DNA of 64,000 bases from Congeria kusceri (Eukaryota > Mollusca > Bivalvia > Myida > Dreissenidae): assembly GCA_027627225.1 (NCBI GenBank), contig CM051032.1, forward strand, positions 66,495,045-66,559,044, in the 5' to 3' direction. The notes beneath the pieces were generated by a model. It made no database searches and was not told the DNA's origin. It saw nothing but the letters and a program-made list of their open reading frames with translations. A program made the position numbers and the translations under genes. Each line of letters opens with the position of its first letter. Positions within the stretch are counted from its first letter, which is position 1. This document shows, one piece after another, positions 1 to 10,835 of the stretch.

Positions 1-270
1 TAACAAAACGTAAACGTTTTTGTGAACTTGGGAATAACATATGTAGTACAGGTGTGGTTTTATTGTGCTACATAATGCAGAAATGATTTGTTTGTCACAA
101 TTTACTATCGCGCGTTTAAGCACGTGCATTTAACGGAACAATTTCTTCGAATTTCCGGAACTATTTTCAAAACATTAGGCTCCGCCCATAATTTGTTGCA
201 GAATAACCCACAGTTATTTTCCTTCTTTATCTATGGACCACTAGCCGAGTGCCGTGGTAGAATATTTAAG
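1..270 (+). repeat. Border repeat, partial (duplication edge)
   Basis: Matches 49241-49450 on the same strand and the reverse complement of 33013-33290. It contains the shared stretches TAAACGTTTT, CGCGCGTTTAAGCACGTGCA, ATTTCCGGAACTATTTTC and GGCTCCGCCCAT. It is the 3' part of a dispersed element of about 0.7 kb cut off by the window start. No coding capacity is evident. Confidence 0.8.
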
Positions 271-692
271 AAACAACTGTGCCATCTTTTTGTGGGGCTT
301 TGGTGGTTTTAGAATGGACACTCTGAAATAAAAAAAGTTGTATCTTTGCTGTTTTTTAATGACAACAGTAGTAGTCTTGGTAGAAGCAGCAGTAGCAGCC
401 GTAGTAGCATCAGCAGCAGAAGATGTAGTAGTAGTAGTAGTAGTATAATTATTATTTATAGTAGGAGTTGTAGTTGTTGCTGTTGTTATAGAAGTAGGAA
501 GAGGAGCAGGAGCAGCAGCAGTTGTTGTTGTTGTTGTCGGCTGAATTATATACTTTAACTGAATATATAATAGCAGTAGATGTACTTAATATGTATATAT
601 AATATTCTACCACGGCACGCGGCTAGTGGTCCATAGATTAAGAAGGAAAATAACTGGGTTATTCTGCAAAAAAATTATGGGCGGAGCTTAAT
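172..692. repeat. Inverted repeat arms around a trinucleotide microsatellite
   Basis: The arms at about 172-267 and 601-692 are reverse complements of each other, both containing the border-repeat tail with CTACCACGGCACGCGGCTAG-like sequence. The 330-bp loop holds an impure (AGT/AGC)n and (TTG)n microsatellite at about 358-540. Most of this segment (215-722) is missing from copy 2, where the flanks are joined directly. A serine/cysteine-rich open frame through the microsatellite is low-complexity noise. Confidence 0.75.
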
Positions 693-778
693 GTTTTTAA
701 TATCAAACCAAAAAGAAACTGATAAACTTTGGGGAGAGGAGCAGAAAAGAAAAGACATAAAACGTTTTTAACACTAAA

Positions 779-1031
779 CGAGGATGAGCACAACAAATCC
801 GTTCATGTGCAGAAATATGTTAATAAAAATAAAACTGCAGAAATCGTTTCTAATGAATATCTAACCGATCAAAATACAAAACAAATACGCATTGAAATCG
901 GTAAATAATAACGTGTTGTTAACTTTTTATCGTATAGTTATCTGTATATGATAGCTGGTGATGCCTGTGGTGTAAATCAGCATGTACATTAGTGTATATT
1001 CTATTCGTACCAAGTGTTTTCAAACATAGAC
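779..1031 (-). repeat. Interspersed ~230-bp repeat, copy a
   Basis: One of five copies of a short interspersed family; the others are at about 4095-4320, 22735-22918, 49505-49755 and 56405-56630. Read on the minus strand it runs from a GGTACGAATAG-like start through TGTACATGCTGATTTAC, ACAGATAACTATACGATA and a GATCGGTTAGAT stretch to ACATATTTCTG. No RNA polymerase III boxes or terminal repeats were recognised, so its class is open. Confidence 0.65.
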
Positions 1032-1099
1032 AATATAAAATGCCTTCCATAAATAAAAAACAGTTTTTAGTCGAATAAATATCGTTAACGTTCAGTAGA

Positions 1100-2580
1100 A
1101 CTAATGCCAATTTAAGATGTATTAAAATTATATTATATTGACTGCGGCTTTTCGCTAAGAAGATTGGATCTTTCTGGTAGTGATTGCTTGATCACCACTT
1201 AGTTTAATGAGTTCGGTTTTGTTATTTGTTTGTAACAATTGCAAATACTTAAACAAAACAGGCCTTTTGAAATAATATCTCTTAACCATTGTTTTCTAAT
1301 ACACGAAAACGCCGAACAAACACACACAAAATGAAGATCATCTTCAATCTCGTTAGAATCACAACATAGACAATATCTTTGGTTTCTATCTACATTATTC
1401 CTAGCGTAACGACCAGTTTGTATATGTAGGGGATGTGCCGATAATCTAAATATACAAAACAAAGATCTAGGACGTTTTGGTATTAAAGTCGAACTAATTC
1501 TCGTATGTAAAATTTCGTTTAAAAAATCCTTATACACCCAACATTGTACTCTTTTCTTATGTTCGATACCAATCTTGAAGGAATGAGTCAATAACTCTTT
1601 GTTTAAATACATATACAAACTTGTTTATATCAAAATCTAATACATCATGAAATGCATAACTAAAACCAAAGTCATCTAATAATGTTCGTACATGAAATAT
1701 CCAGTTGCGACATCCTTTAATGCAGTCAGATACAGCTAAATCATAAACAGCTCTAACAATAATGTTCTCAGATGTGGCTACTTTAAACCAATATTTAATA
1801 CATATCTGTGTATGTATAGATGATATCTGCCTTATTCACCATAAACACATGCGTTACGTGAGTTTAACTTTATTTTTGAAAACCTTTTACAAAATTTTTA
1901 ATGATTTCTTTCTAACTCTTTTGACTTATTTGCCAAAACCTCTGATGCATAATTTAATTTAGTAATAAATGTAATGCCTTAAGAGCCTTACAAGCTAAAT
2001 GTTCCTGGTTAAGTGCAAAGTTTCCGGTGTAGTTAAAAACAGCGCATATGTAATTAAAATAATCAACAACTTGTATAATATGGCCATTGTAGGTCCACAT
2101 TTCACCATTCAACAGTCCCCCTCGCTTAAGAAATACCGTGATTTTTGTTTTTCCTGTGTTAACCGATGTATTGCAATAGTTTAATAAATTGTCCAAGTGA
2201 GTTTGTATTTCAGTGGGTGACTTGCCTACAATGACCATGTCGTCAGGAAATTACAATAGAATCAAGATAATGTCGTTAATATTCAACCCTGAATTAACAT
2301 CATGTTGCAAATACAATTCAAGATCATCAACAAACAGAAAATAATAAAGGGGACATAACGTGACCTTGACGCAACCCTACAGCATATGAAAAATAATCAG
2401 AGCATGATATACTGACTTCATACAGGATTTGACTTTTTTGTACATTTCGCGAATAATTCTCAGAATCTTCCCTCATATCCCACACTAGAACATATTTAAC
2501 CACAAAGCAGTTCTATTAATGGTATCAAAACATTTCATCATATCAACAAAAATGACTTTTAATCGTTTCTTTTGAAACAA
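1100..2580 (-). mobile_element. Old LINE relic: RT C-terminal part and Cys-His domain
   Basis: Frame-broken minus-strand protein fragments align by eye to LINE-B. Around 2540-2480 there is a VDMMKCFDTI-like RT block, at 2238-1990 the palm region MVIVGKSPTEIQTHLDNLLN, then a middle part, and at 1618-1199 a C-terminal domain with CLCCDSNEIEDDLHFVCVC (CxxC...H...C). It is decayed: the catalytic block reads PDD rather than ADD, and 9 bp are missing relative to copy 2. No tail or target duplication is visible. Copy 2 holds the same relic split by LINE-B, so the relic predates the duplication. Confidence 0.85.
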
Positions 2581-2647
2581 GTAATTTTGAATTAAAGGAA
2601 ATGTCTACCAACAAATACTTCGGGTAAATGCTGCATACACTGCTTAC

Positions 2648-2791
2648 CTTCAACAACAATAGCACCAATGCCTTGGTACCCTTCTGCTTTACAATTTGAT
2701 TTCTATCAAAACACATGTAGACAATCAAATATTGGCTGGGGTCATCACTGATCAGGAATTCCATGCGTATGGGGGCTGCTAGTGTTATATT
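2648..2791 (-). CDS. Exon of unrecognised minus-strand gene (copy 1, exon c)
   Basis: On the minus strand the acceptor TTTGCAG and donor AAG|GTAAGC bracket exactly 48 codons (phase 0 at both ends). The product contains MEFLISDDPSQYLIVYMCFD and ends in ALVLLLLK. The DDPSQYLIVYMC stretch resembles the late strand of lipocalins (…nYalvysC), but this is a weak hint and the protein is unrecognised. The counterpart at 55014-55157 keeps both splice sites and the open frame with about five amino-acid changes. Its phase does not fit directly onto exon b at 3747-3945, so a small exon between them is missing or the two belong to different genes. Confidence 0.55.
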
Positions 2792-3746
2792 CTGCAAACA
2801 CGTTTATAAAGCTGTCAGTCATATGCATACATATCCAGTGTTTCAGCCAGTCATGGCACTCGGATATTACATGTTTAACTGTTCACATAGTTAACACAAA
2901 AGAGCGCATGGTAACTCCTCTAAAGCGCTTGGAAAGCTAGATAATAGTCATTATTTCTTTAACAATAGCTAAGGAGGAGTTTGAAATGTTACTGGCAAAA
3001 AACTATATAGGTATATTGTTTAATGAAGCAATGGCCATGCGTTTGTCGTGTCAATCATCAACATAAGACTGAAATAGTTGAATAAAGCAATTTTCAGTGT
3101 GTGTCGTTTCATTCATCAAAATAAGACTGTACATATTTGAATTTAGACTTTATCTACAAATCTCCGAAATAAAACTGAAATTTTAGAACAGAATGGCCAT
3201 GTGAAAATATGAATATACGAAGTTGTAGAAATGAGGCATAGAAGTTCATTCTAAATTCTTAACTGTCCATAGTAGTCGTCATAAACCAATTTTAAAAGGA
3301 AATTTGTGGATGAAAGAAATTCATTTTTGATCTTTACTTAAAACGTTTATGCATACCGGCTTTGAATATTATCTATCTTGAAGTAGAACTGCTTTCATTG
3401 TGTAGTTTACACGTTCGTCAAATGAGAAGCAATTTCTCCGGACTTCATGGTCCGGTTACTATGAAAAACGTACATACAGTCAATAACAAACAATTTCAAT
3501 ATCGCGACCATTTATTTCAGAGTGAGATGAGTGTTTGTTGTTTACATAAAGCAGTGAATCTCGGGAGATTTTGTTTGTTTTGTGTGTGTTCCTGTTTCGT
3601 GCGTTATGCACTAATGCTGTTTGGCAATTGGTGACTACGATCTAAGAATTTATTCTAAGTAGTAATTTTTGTATTCATTCCTTTTCATTACAATAGTCAC
3701 AAAATCAATGAACATTAAGTACAACCGATTGGAACATTGTACTCAC
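2792..3746. other. Apparent intron or intergenic stretch, copy 1
   Basis: It matches the shorter copy-2 stretch 55158-56050. A 90-codon plus-strand frame at 3362-3634 is only partly shared with copy 2 and has no recognisable domain. It is treated as non-coding. Confidence 0.5.
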
Positions 3747-3945
3747 CTGCGTCCATCCATTGTGCGTGCTTGGAGTCCATGCGCCTAAAGCTTGACTTCA
3801 GACTTAAACACCCAGTTCTGGTCCCGTTGTCGATCAACCTGTACAAGGGTATTAAATTAAGATTTTTGTTTAAAGCCAGCTGGTTAACGTTTTCAACTTC
3901 ATGAATGACGTTAGTCGATCTAGCATCTTTAAAAGTAAATACATA
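3747..3945 (-). CDS. Exon of unrecognised minus-strand gene (copy 1, exon b)
   Basis: On the minus strand the acceptor CTGTTTCAG and a strong donor GCAG|GTGAGT enclose 66 codons plus one base. The peptide begins YVFTFKDARSTNV, includes LIPLYRLIDNGTRTGCLSLK and ends KHAQWMDA. It starts in phase 0, exactly matching the end of exon a (5674-5776), so the two exons join as …WQDFVDK-YVFTF…. In copy 2 (56051-56249) the acceptor changed to TTGCAG but keeps AG, and only two residues differ. No family is recognised. Confidence 0.65.
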
Positions 3946-4094
3946 CTGAAACAGGATTTTTTGTCGCGGTGGTCTAAATTTCACGGATTTCGCGGTCCGA
4001 AGTGCAATACATCTTTAAATAACATTAGTTCTGATGAACGTTAATGATGTTTATTTACTGAAAACTGTTTCTTATTTACGAAAGGTATTTTATA

Positions 4095-4345
4095 ATGTCT
4101 ATGTTGGTACGAACGGTATATACAATAATGTTCATGCTGGTTACTCCAGAGGTATCAAAGCCAAATATCGCATACAGTAACGATAAAAGGTTTCCAAAAC
4201 GTTATTATTTTACCGATTTCAGTGCTTTTTTTGTTGTATTTTGATCGGTAAGATGTCCATTTGAAACGATTTCTGTAAAGTTGTATTGTTATAAACATAT
4301 TTCTGGACTGCTGCTTTAAGCCAGGGTTTCCCACGACACGCCTCA
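4095..4345 (+). repeat. Interspersed ~230-bp repeat, copy b, abutting a MITE end
   Basis: Same family as 779-1031, here on the plus strand, ending with TTTCTGGACTGCTGCTTTAA. It runs straight into GGGTTTCCCACGACACGCCT, which is the terminal sequence of the long palindromic MITE family at 42718-42980. The same junction is present in copy 2 at about 56620-56650, so the chimera predates the duplication. Confidence 0.65.
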
Positions 4346-4506
4346 TATATATGTCGTATTTATCACGCACGTACCCGAATCTAGAACCCTCTCTGAACAC
4401 GAGGTACCCGTTCATGGTAAAGCGCACCATTGGCTAGAAACCTCTAGTGGGATAGTAGTCACCGTCAGCTTGGATCCCGTATACCCCCACATACGTGTGG
4501 CCAAGC

Positions 4507-4854
4507 AGGGGCGTAGCTTCCTTTAGGCACTAAAGGCACGTGCCTATACTTTTGTTTTCAGAGATAAAACATTTTAATATGCCAAGAATGCAATAAAAAC
4601 AAGAGGGGGGATGGGGGTGAGGGGATCTTTCTTGGCTGTGTTGATACTTCATTGTTTAACGAGTCGATTACGGCAATATGAAATAAATTTCATGAAACAC
4701 GCGCTTATTTTACAATTATTTTGTAGAATCGGGGTTTAGCTGAAGTCAGTTGTTTGTAGCCACATACGAGTATAAACACTCCTGACCCAAATTATAGCTT
4801 TTGTAGATTCCGCCTATTGTGCCTATACATTTTTTGAACCCAAGCTGTGCCCCT
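4507..4854. mobile_element. hAT-like non-autonomous element (MITE)
   Basis: This 348-bp segment has imperfect terminal inverted repeats, AGGGGCGTAGCTT against AGGGGCACAGCTT. It is flanked on both sides by gccaagc (4500-4506 and 4855-4861), consistent with a target duplication of 7-8 bp. A CAGGGGCGTAGC-type terminus is common in hAT elements. It encodes nothing. Copy 2 lacks this element together with about 130 bp of its left flank, so copy 2 has a deletion rather than a clean empty site. Confidence 0.65.
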
Positions 4855-4869
4855 GCCAAGCACCTGCAA

Positions 4870-5673
4870 AATTCCGTGTAAACCATTGCGTTCCCCATAA
4901 TCAGTTTATAAAAAGATGTAACGTCTATAAATAGATTGAACAGCCTCTACATCAGAAGTTGTTAGAATTTTTAATTGTAAATAGTTCTTCATAAAAGGCT
5001 ACCACGAGACAAAATAACATATAGACTGTAAGTATATACAATTCCCTATTCATTATTATACATTATAGTTAAAATAATATCAGCATGTTGCAAAAAACAC
5101 TTCAAAATTAGTAACAGGCAAGTAAGTCAAATTTAGAGACAGACCAAAACAGTTCTAGTGAGCAGCATTTATTTGCATGATTTTCGTTTTAATACTGGTG
5201 TTGAAAAAATATTGATTTGCAAATAAATAAAAATCTAGAAAAAATAGTGCTAGGCAGTTAACTGTCACTTTGAGTTAGAGACTTCATGCAGTTTGTTTTT
5301 ATAAAGTAATGTTTCCGGTAAAAGTCAAACTCACGATGATCTCTTTAGGGGATTGAATGAGCAAAGCTGGGGAGACCATTATGAGGCGTTTGGGTAAAAG
5401 TTATATGTATGTGCGGAACCAATTATTCATGCGTCCGGAATTTGTTACATTGTACATATTTTGTTTTTGGGTATGCCTTGTTATGATTAAATCAATTTCC
5501 ATCGTTGAATAAACAAACGTCAATATTACAATTAATTGTCATCGAATGTTTTATGTTGAAATTTGTAGTAATTTACTCACTATAGTTTTGAAAATCAGAC
5601 AATATTAATGCTCATTGCGGGAACATTATTTTCTAAAAACATTATCCTGCTAACACATAACACTCAGTCTTAC
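4870..5673. other. No gene seen; shared with copy 2
   Basis: AT-rich sequence matching about 56685-57483 in copy 2. It lies between two exons of the minus-strand gene and is most simply intron. No repeats or regulatory sites are recognised. Confidence 0.5.
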
Positions 5674-5776
5674 CTTGTCTACGAAGTCTTGCCACGTTAC
5701 TAGACAACTAGTATCCGGAATGGGGACACCGAGTTGCCCATAGGGAAGCCAGTTATTGGTCGGTCCGCCGAGATCA
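5674..5776 (-). CDS. Exon of unrecognised minus-strand gene (copy 1, exon a)
   Basis: On the minus strand the acceptor GAAACAG and donor GACAAG|GTAAGA flank 1 + 102 bases. The frame is open for 34 codons and includes NNWLPYGQLGVPIPDTSCLV and ends WQDFVDK. The end phase (0) matches exon b. The copy-2 exon at 57484-57586 differs by a single synonymous base (ACG to ACA, Thr), the best conservation of the three exons. The upstream exon must leave two bases and was not identified with confidence. The product looks globular and non-repetitive, but the family is unknown. Confidence 0.65.
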
Positions 5777-7000
5777 CTGTTTCACTTGCAAGAATGATGT
5801 CTCGCACAACACGTTGCAACAAGGACAAGTGAAAAAAACATGTATGTATTTCTCGTCTTTGCCTTTATGTAAAGAACGTAGACGTTCATCTTTTAAATCG
5901 AATACAATAAAACACATGTAATTCATTTGCATGGAAAAAAAGGAATAGATGTGACAAAACAAGTGTAAGTTACATGTATGCACAAAACGTTTGAATAAAA
6001 ATGATTACACAGCTCATAAATCACATTCCAAAGCCAATGTTTGCTACTAATGACAAATGTGCATAATCTTATTTCCAGGTAATGTACACAACGGTAAAAT
6101 ACGAAACAATAATACATAGAGTCTATGCTAAGTATGAAATGCATAATATACTTTTAGAATATGGTATATGCATGAAACTTTGAACGTTATGGTATTTTAG
6201 TGATATAAGTATGCATTTATAGTATTGCAGGTTTTCATGAACACGTGTTTGTACATCTTTCCCATTATATACCTCCAACGAAGCTTAGCAAAGTTCTCAC
6301 CACATTGAAAACCTACCCAATGTTTAAAACATATTGCTATTACAATTTTCAGATGATATTATTATCTTACTTTGTAGTAAATAAGTCACAATTACAAGGA
6401 TTTAAATGCATATAACCGGCTATATATCGAAGTGAAAGTAGAAATATCGGTACCTACCACCAGGACTCTCGAACACCTTTGAATATTTTGAGCGTCACGA
6501 GCAAAACGAATTTACATAATAGTCACTCAATCACGTGATACTACATGTCCAATCGAAGCTTGTCAATAATGAACACAGACCGCAGACAAGGACATTTCCT
6601 TATTGACAGCAAACGTGGCTTACCAAACACGCGGTTGACTGAAGTCAATTAAAAGATCGCCCGATACCGAACCATGACCATGATTATAATTTAATTGCTA
6701 TTAGGCAATTACTTAGATAGTTAGATTTACATATAGTTTGAATTTAAATATACATTGTGTTTATCTATACGTATTCAAATGGTTAATAAAGGTACAAGTT
6801 CAAAACACCGTATTACCAATGTCGAGTTAAATGCTAGTTTTTCATATATGATTCATGTCATATAATATACAACATTTAGGATAATAACAATTATTTCTAT
6901 GCCGGTGCTTAATTGTATGCATAATCCGAGAACTTGATCTGATCTCTTCTAAATTTACATGTAATTCAAGCGTCAATGTTAGGTGCCCAGCTCTGACAAA
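5777..7000. other. No gene seen; shared with copy 2 up to the LINE-A site
   Basis: Matches 57587-58803. A GTG|GTAGGTACC donor-like site on the minus strand at 6457 might close an upstream exon of the unrecognised gene. However, no initiator codon or open frame fits both copies, so no exon is called. Confidence 0.4.
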
Positions 7001-7147
7001 CAAGACAAGACAAGACAAGACAAGACAACAGTTTATTGTGTAAATATAGGCCACCGGCCCAAAATACAGAGTACAAATTACAGAAATATCATGAATTGAG
7101 TTGTGTTGAGTCAATTTAAATCTACATCTTTCTTTTTCATTATTTCA

Positions 7148-8176
7148 TTAACAAAGAATGCTATGTTTTTTTAATTTTGTGTCATCTAAAATTTGCATAA
7201 GATTACAGAAATTATGAAAATTATGTTCACCATTAAACCATGAAAAAATATATTTTTGTCTCTCTTGGCTATATTTAGGACATTTAAAAAATGCATGAAA
7301 CTCGTCTTCAATACAGTTGTCAAAACAGTGAACTAAACAATAACTACAAATGCGGTTTTCTCTTGAAATCCCTACATGTCGACCAGTTTCAATGAATAAT
7401 TTATGACTTGAACAGCGGAATCTAGCTAATGATTTTCGAGCAAAGAATGGTATATCGATATATAAATATTGTTCTGGATTTAACATAGATTTAAAGTGTT
7501 TGTATGTATCACATCTTGGGGAACTTCTAATGCTTTCTAGCCAGTTCTTTCTTTTACAATCAACCAGTCTATGTCTAAACGACAGTAAAAATAACTCTAT
7601 GTTTCCTACCTCTTGACTAAGCCAAACAAAACCAAACCCATAGCTGAACAAAATATTTTTTATATATGTAACCCAATTCTTTCTTCCAATATCGTCTTGT
7701 CGTTTTAATATTATATAACAATTTCTTGGATATCGATTTTCTGTCATACTAATTAACTTACACCAATATTTAATGCATTTTACATGGTGTTCTATACAAA
7801 GAGGTAATCTACCACATTCTCCTAATACAACACTGTCATTGACACAGTTATTTACACCAAGAAAATCTTTACAATACTGAATTTGAACTTGCTCAAGAAC
7901 ATCTGAGAATTCTATTCCGTATATTTCCGATCCATAAGTAAGTATAGGCTTGACCATGGAATCAAACAATTTAAAACAATCAGTATGCGAAAAATATCCT
8001 AAAGATTTCTGGTAAGATTTAATAGCAAAAATGGAATTTCTGGCCTGAGCCGCGAGTTTTTCTTTAGCTTTTCTCCATGATAATTTTGACGTAAATAGAA
8101 GACCCATATATTTATGGAGTAAATAGAAGACCAATATATTTATACACTGATGTGACATTAACCGGCTTGTCGTCAT
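7148..8176 (-). pseudogene. LINE-A C-terminal domain with CxxC-H-C motif
   Basis: The 342-codon frame that follows the RT across the 28-bp duplication. It contains the post-RT helical region (SMVKPILTYGSEIYG and LGECGRLPL) and ends with CSYCLVHC…EDEFHAFFKCPKY, a putative zinc-binding CxxC…H…C module shared with LINE-B and the relic. The stop is at 7148-7150. The 3' UTR is only about 120 bp before the pentanucleotide tail. Confidence 0.85.
8091..8144. repeat. 28-bp tandem duplication inside LINE-A
   Basis: GTAAATAGAAGACC followed by an ATATATTTAT stretch occurs twice with a 28-bp period. Since 28 is not a multiple of three, it shifts the LINE frame and explains why a GLLFT peptide appears at both the end of one frame and the start of the next. 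Confidence 0.9.
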
Positions 8177-8921
8177 AAACCCATTGTTCGTATGATCTAA
8201 GTGAACCGCCGTTTCTAAATACGATTATTTCAGTCTTTTGTTGGTTGATTGTCATGCCAGTGTTTTTACAAAATTCAGAAATGGAGTTCAATTGTGATTG
8301 TAACTCAACAGCAGTATCGGCGCAGCTCGCAACGTCGTCTGCAAAAAGAATACATATTATATCTGAAATTTCTTCGGTGATAAAAATGCCCCTATGACCT
8401 TTAGATCTTAGGAAGGGAGACAACTCATTTATGTACGGGTTGAAGATTATAGTGCTACTTACGTCCCCTTGTCTAGTCCCTATGTTACATTTAAAGTTTT
8501 GTGTAGCGTAATTATCATTAACTCTCACACATCCGTGTAAATTGGAATACATAGATTTTAATACTTGAAATAGCTTTCCCCTTACTCCATTCCTAAACAT
8601 AGTTGCAAATAATTTATGAAGAATCAACCCATCAAAGGCCTTTTGGAAGTCCACGTATAAAACATAAAGTCTACCCCCGGGTCTACATATATATTTTTGA
8701 ACCATGCTTTGAAGAGTAAATAAATTATCGATCGTTGAATATCCGGTACGGCAACCAGCTTGTGATTCTTCGATTTTGTCGTATATATCGGCCCATTTGC
8801 ATAACCTGTTATACACAATATTAGAGAATATTTTATACATTACATTAATTAGTGATATACCCCTATAGTTAGAAGGGTCATCTTTAGCACCTGACTTATA
8901 CACCGGGACGATAATACTATC
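8112..8921 (-). pseudogene. LINE-A reverse transcriptase core
   Basis: Contains the ordered RT blocks: VPVYKSG and NYRGISLIN, then AGCRTGYST, YVDFQKAFD (first catalytic Asp), TRQGDVSS and ILFADDVA (F-A-D-D, plus strand about 8334-8345), then a thumb region. The usual SP after RQGD is SS here. At its 3' end the reading frame is shifted by an exact-period 28-bp tandem duplication. The C-terminal domain therefore continues in another frame, overlapping at 8112-8176. Confidence 0.9.
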
Positions 8922-10641
8922 TCACCAAATAGCTGGGAAATGTCCAGTAAATAAAATCTGATTAAACAGGGCAAGGAGTATCGGTTTTATTATATGAATT
9001 GTAGTTTTGTAAAATTCGGCTCCAATACCATCAGTCCCTTGCGACTTTCCACATTTAAGTTTTAAAATAATTTGCGTTAGTTCTTCATCAGTTATCTCGG
9101 AATCCAAGATTTGATCCTGCTCATCGCCATTTGCGTACGACTCTAAATATAGATCGCTTAAATTTGGTTGATTTTCCTTAAAAAGAAGGCTTTTAAAATA
9201 GTCATGCCACGCACCTGTGTCTATATAAGGAGTATCCTTATTTCTTACATTTTGACTACCCTTTATTAATGCCCAAAATAACTTTGGGTTTGAACGAGAT
9301 AAAACTAACTGGTTTCTTTTTGCGGTGTGATATAATTGCTTTTTAGCAAAACAAATATTTTTAAATTCACTACGGAGCGTTACATATCGCTGATAATCCA
9401 GTACATTGTTAGTCACTCGAAACTTCCGTAGTGTCGAGTACTTCCACTGTTTAGCCACGTTACATTCTTTATCCCACCATGGTTGGTTATCTGAGTTGTC
9501 ATTGCTACTTCGAGAATTAGTTTTATAATTTACCCTCATTTCGGATGCTGAGTATTTGTACAAATATATTATTCTATCAACTGTGCCGTCAATATCCTCT
9601 TTAGCGATTAAATTTAATATCTGCGCATGTTCAGATTTACATTTATTTTCGAATAATCTGAAGAATTTATCCTTGTGCGTATCCTTCCATTTATATTTTT
9701 CTATTTTCACCAGGCCTTCGCTACAGTTTTGTACGTGATTATGTTCGCGAGTGTCAACATCAGTGCTTTTTATTTTGCCTAATAATAATTTAGAACATAC
9801 AGGCACATGATCGGATTCGTCACGCATATCAATATTAAAATAAGTAACATGCGAAAATAGTTCTGTAGATACAATATGGTAATCAACAACACTAGCACCA
9901 TTATTAGTAAGGCATGTAAAATTTCCTACAACATCATCATACATACACCCATTTAAAATATGCATATCATGTGTACAACAAAGTTCACTGAGAGACTTTC
10001 CAAACAAATGATATCTTTCGGAATCTTTCTTATTCCGTGGAAGATCAAAAATATCAGAGTTATAGTCAACATTCATATTGTAGATGTTATCTATATTATC
10101 ATTTGGTATGTAATCTAATAAATTTTTAGTACGTGCATTCAAATCGCCAGCTAAATATATATATGCATCTGGGTAAAGGGCTCTTAGAGCTGAAATATTA
10201 AAATCAATAACTTTAATTCCATTTTTCTCATTCATTTTCTCATATATTGGTGACCTTTCTGGTGAAACATAAGCAATATACAATATTATATATCTCATAG
10301 AACTATATACAGAACTTTTAATATACATAACTATGCAGTCCTTATAATTTTGACATATTTGAAAAATAAAGTTATCATTTAACAAATCATTTTTAATGTA
10401 AACGGCTATACCGCCGCTATTACGCCATGCAGTACCTAATTTTGTTCTAACATAATCAAAACATGTATAACTAAATAGCAAGTTGCTAAATTCGTTATTA
10501 TAATCACTCCATGTCTCTAATAAACCAATAATGTTGAACGATCGCAAATAATTGACAATGTCACTGTTATTTGCAAGTTTTCTTAAGCCACATACATTCC
10601 ATGTGATAATGCTTATGTTTACATTCGGGCCTTGACCTCTG
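8922..10641 (-). pseudogene. LINE-A endonuclease and start of reverse transcriptase
   Basis: Reading from after the TAG at 10644, the frame starts with the endonuclease hallmark ITWNVCGLRK and continues with LLETW (catalytic Glu), GGIAVYI, LAGDLNAR and SDHVPV (the terminal Asp-His pair), so all main APE motifs are present. A linker follows, then the start of RT (GKSQGTDGIGAEFYK) up to GHFPAIW. The frame then meets TGA at 8922-8924 and continues downstream in the same frame (DSIIVPVYKSG). This is a single nonsense change, not a frameshift. Confidence 0.9.
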
Positions 10642-10643
10642 TC

Positions 10644-10835
10644 CTAGTTTACCCCGCCTGCGGCCTCAATTTCGCTTTCTGATCCAGACTGTTCCGCTTC
10701 CCTGCCGTCACGGTCATGCATTCTCACCTCCCGGTGGCTATTAGTCATGCGTGTATATTGTCCCCTACTGGTATTGCCAATTCTCGTGATTTCCCCGGAT
10801 AAGTCGTCGTATTTGTATACTGCATTGTCAATCAC
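10644..10835 (-). pseudogene. LINE-A ORF1 C-terminal remnant
   Basis: A 63-codon frame rich in charged residues, ending …EIEAAGGVN before TAG. It lies immediately upstream of, and in the same frame as, the endonuclease frame: after the stop the frame continues DRGQGPNVNISIITWNVCGL. It is the 3' end of an ORF1 or of a leader to ORF2, truncated by the 5' end of the insertion. No zinc knuckles are retained. Confidence 0.55.

Noticed and set aside
346..558. Serine/cysteine-rich 70-codon frame
   Set aside because: It is an impure AGT/AGC/TTG microsatellite.
3362..3634. 90-codon plus frame partly conserved in copy 2
   Set aside because: Conservation equals that of neighbouring non-coding DNA, the C-terminal half is frame-shifted in copy 2, and minus-strand exons lie on both sides.
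6458..6530. Candidate first exon (VLLVTLKIFKGV, signal-peptide-like) of the unrecognised gene
   Set aside because: Phase fits exon a, but there is no initiator Met and copy 2 has TAA upstream in the same frame.
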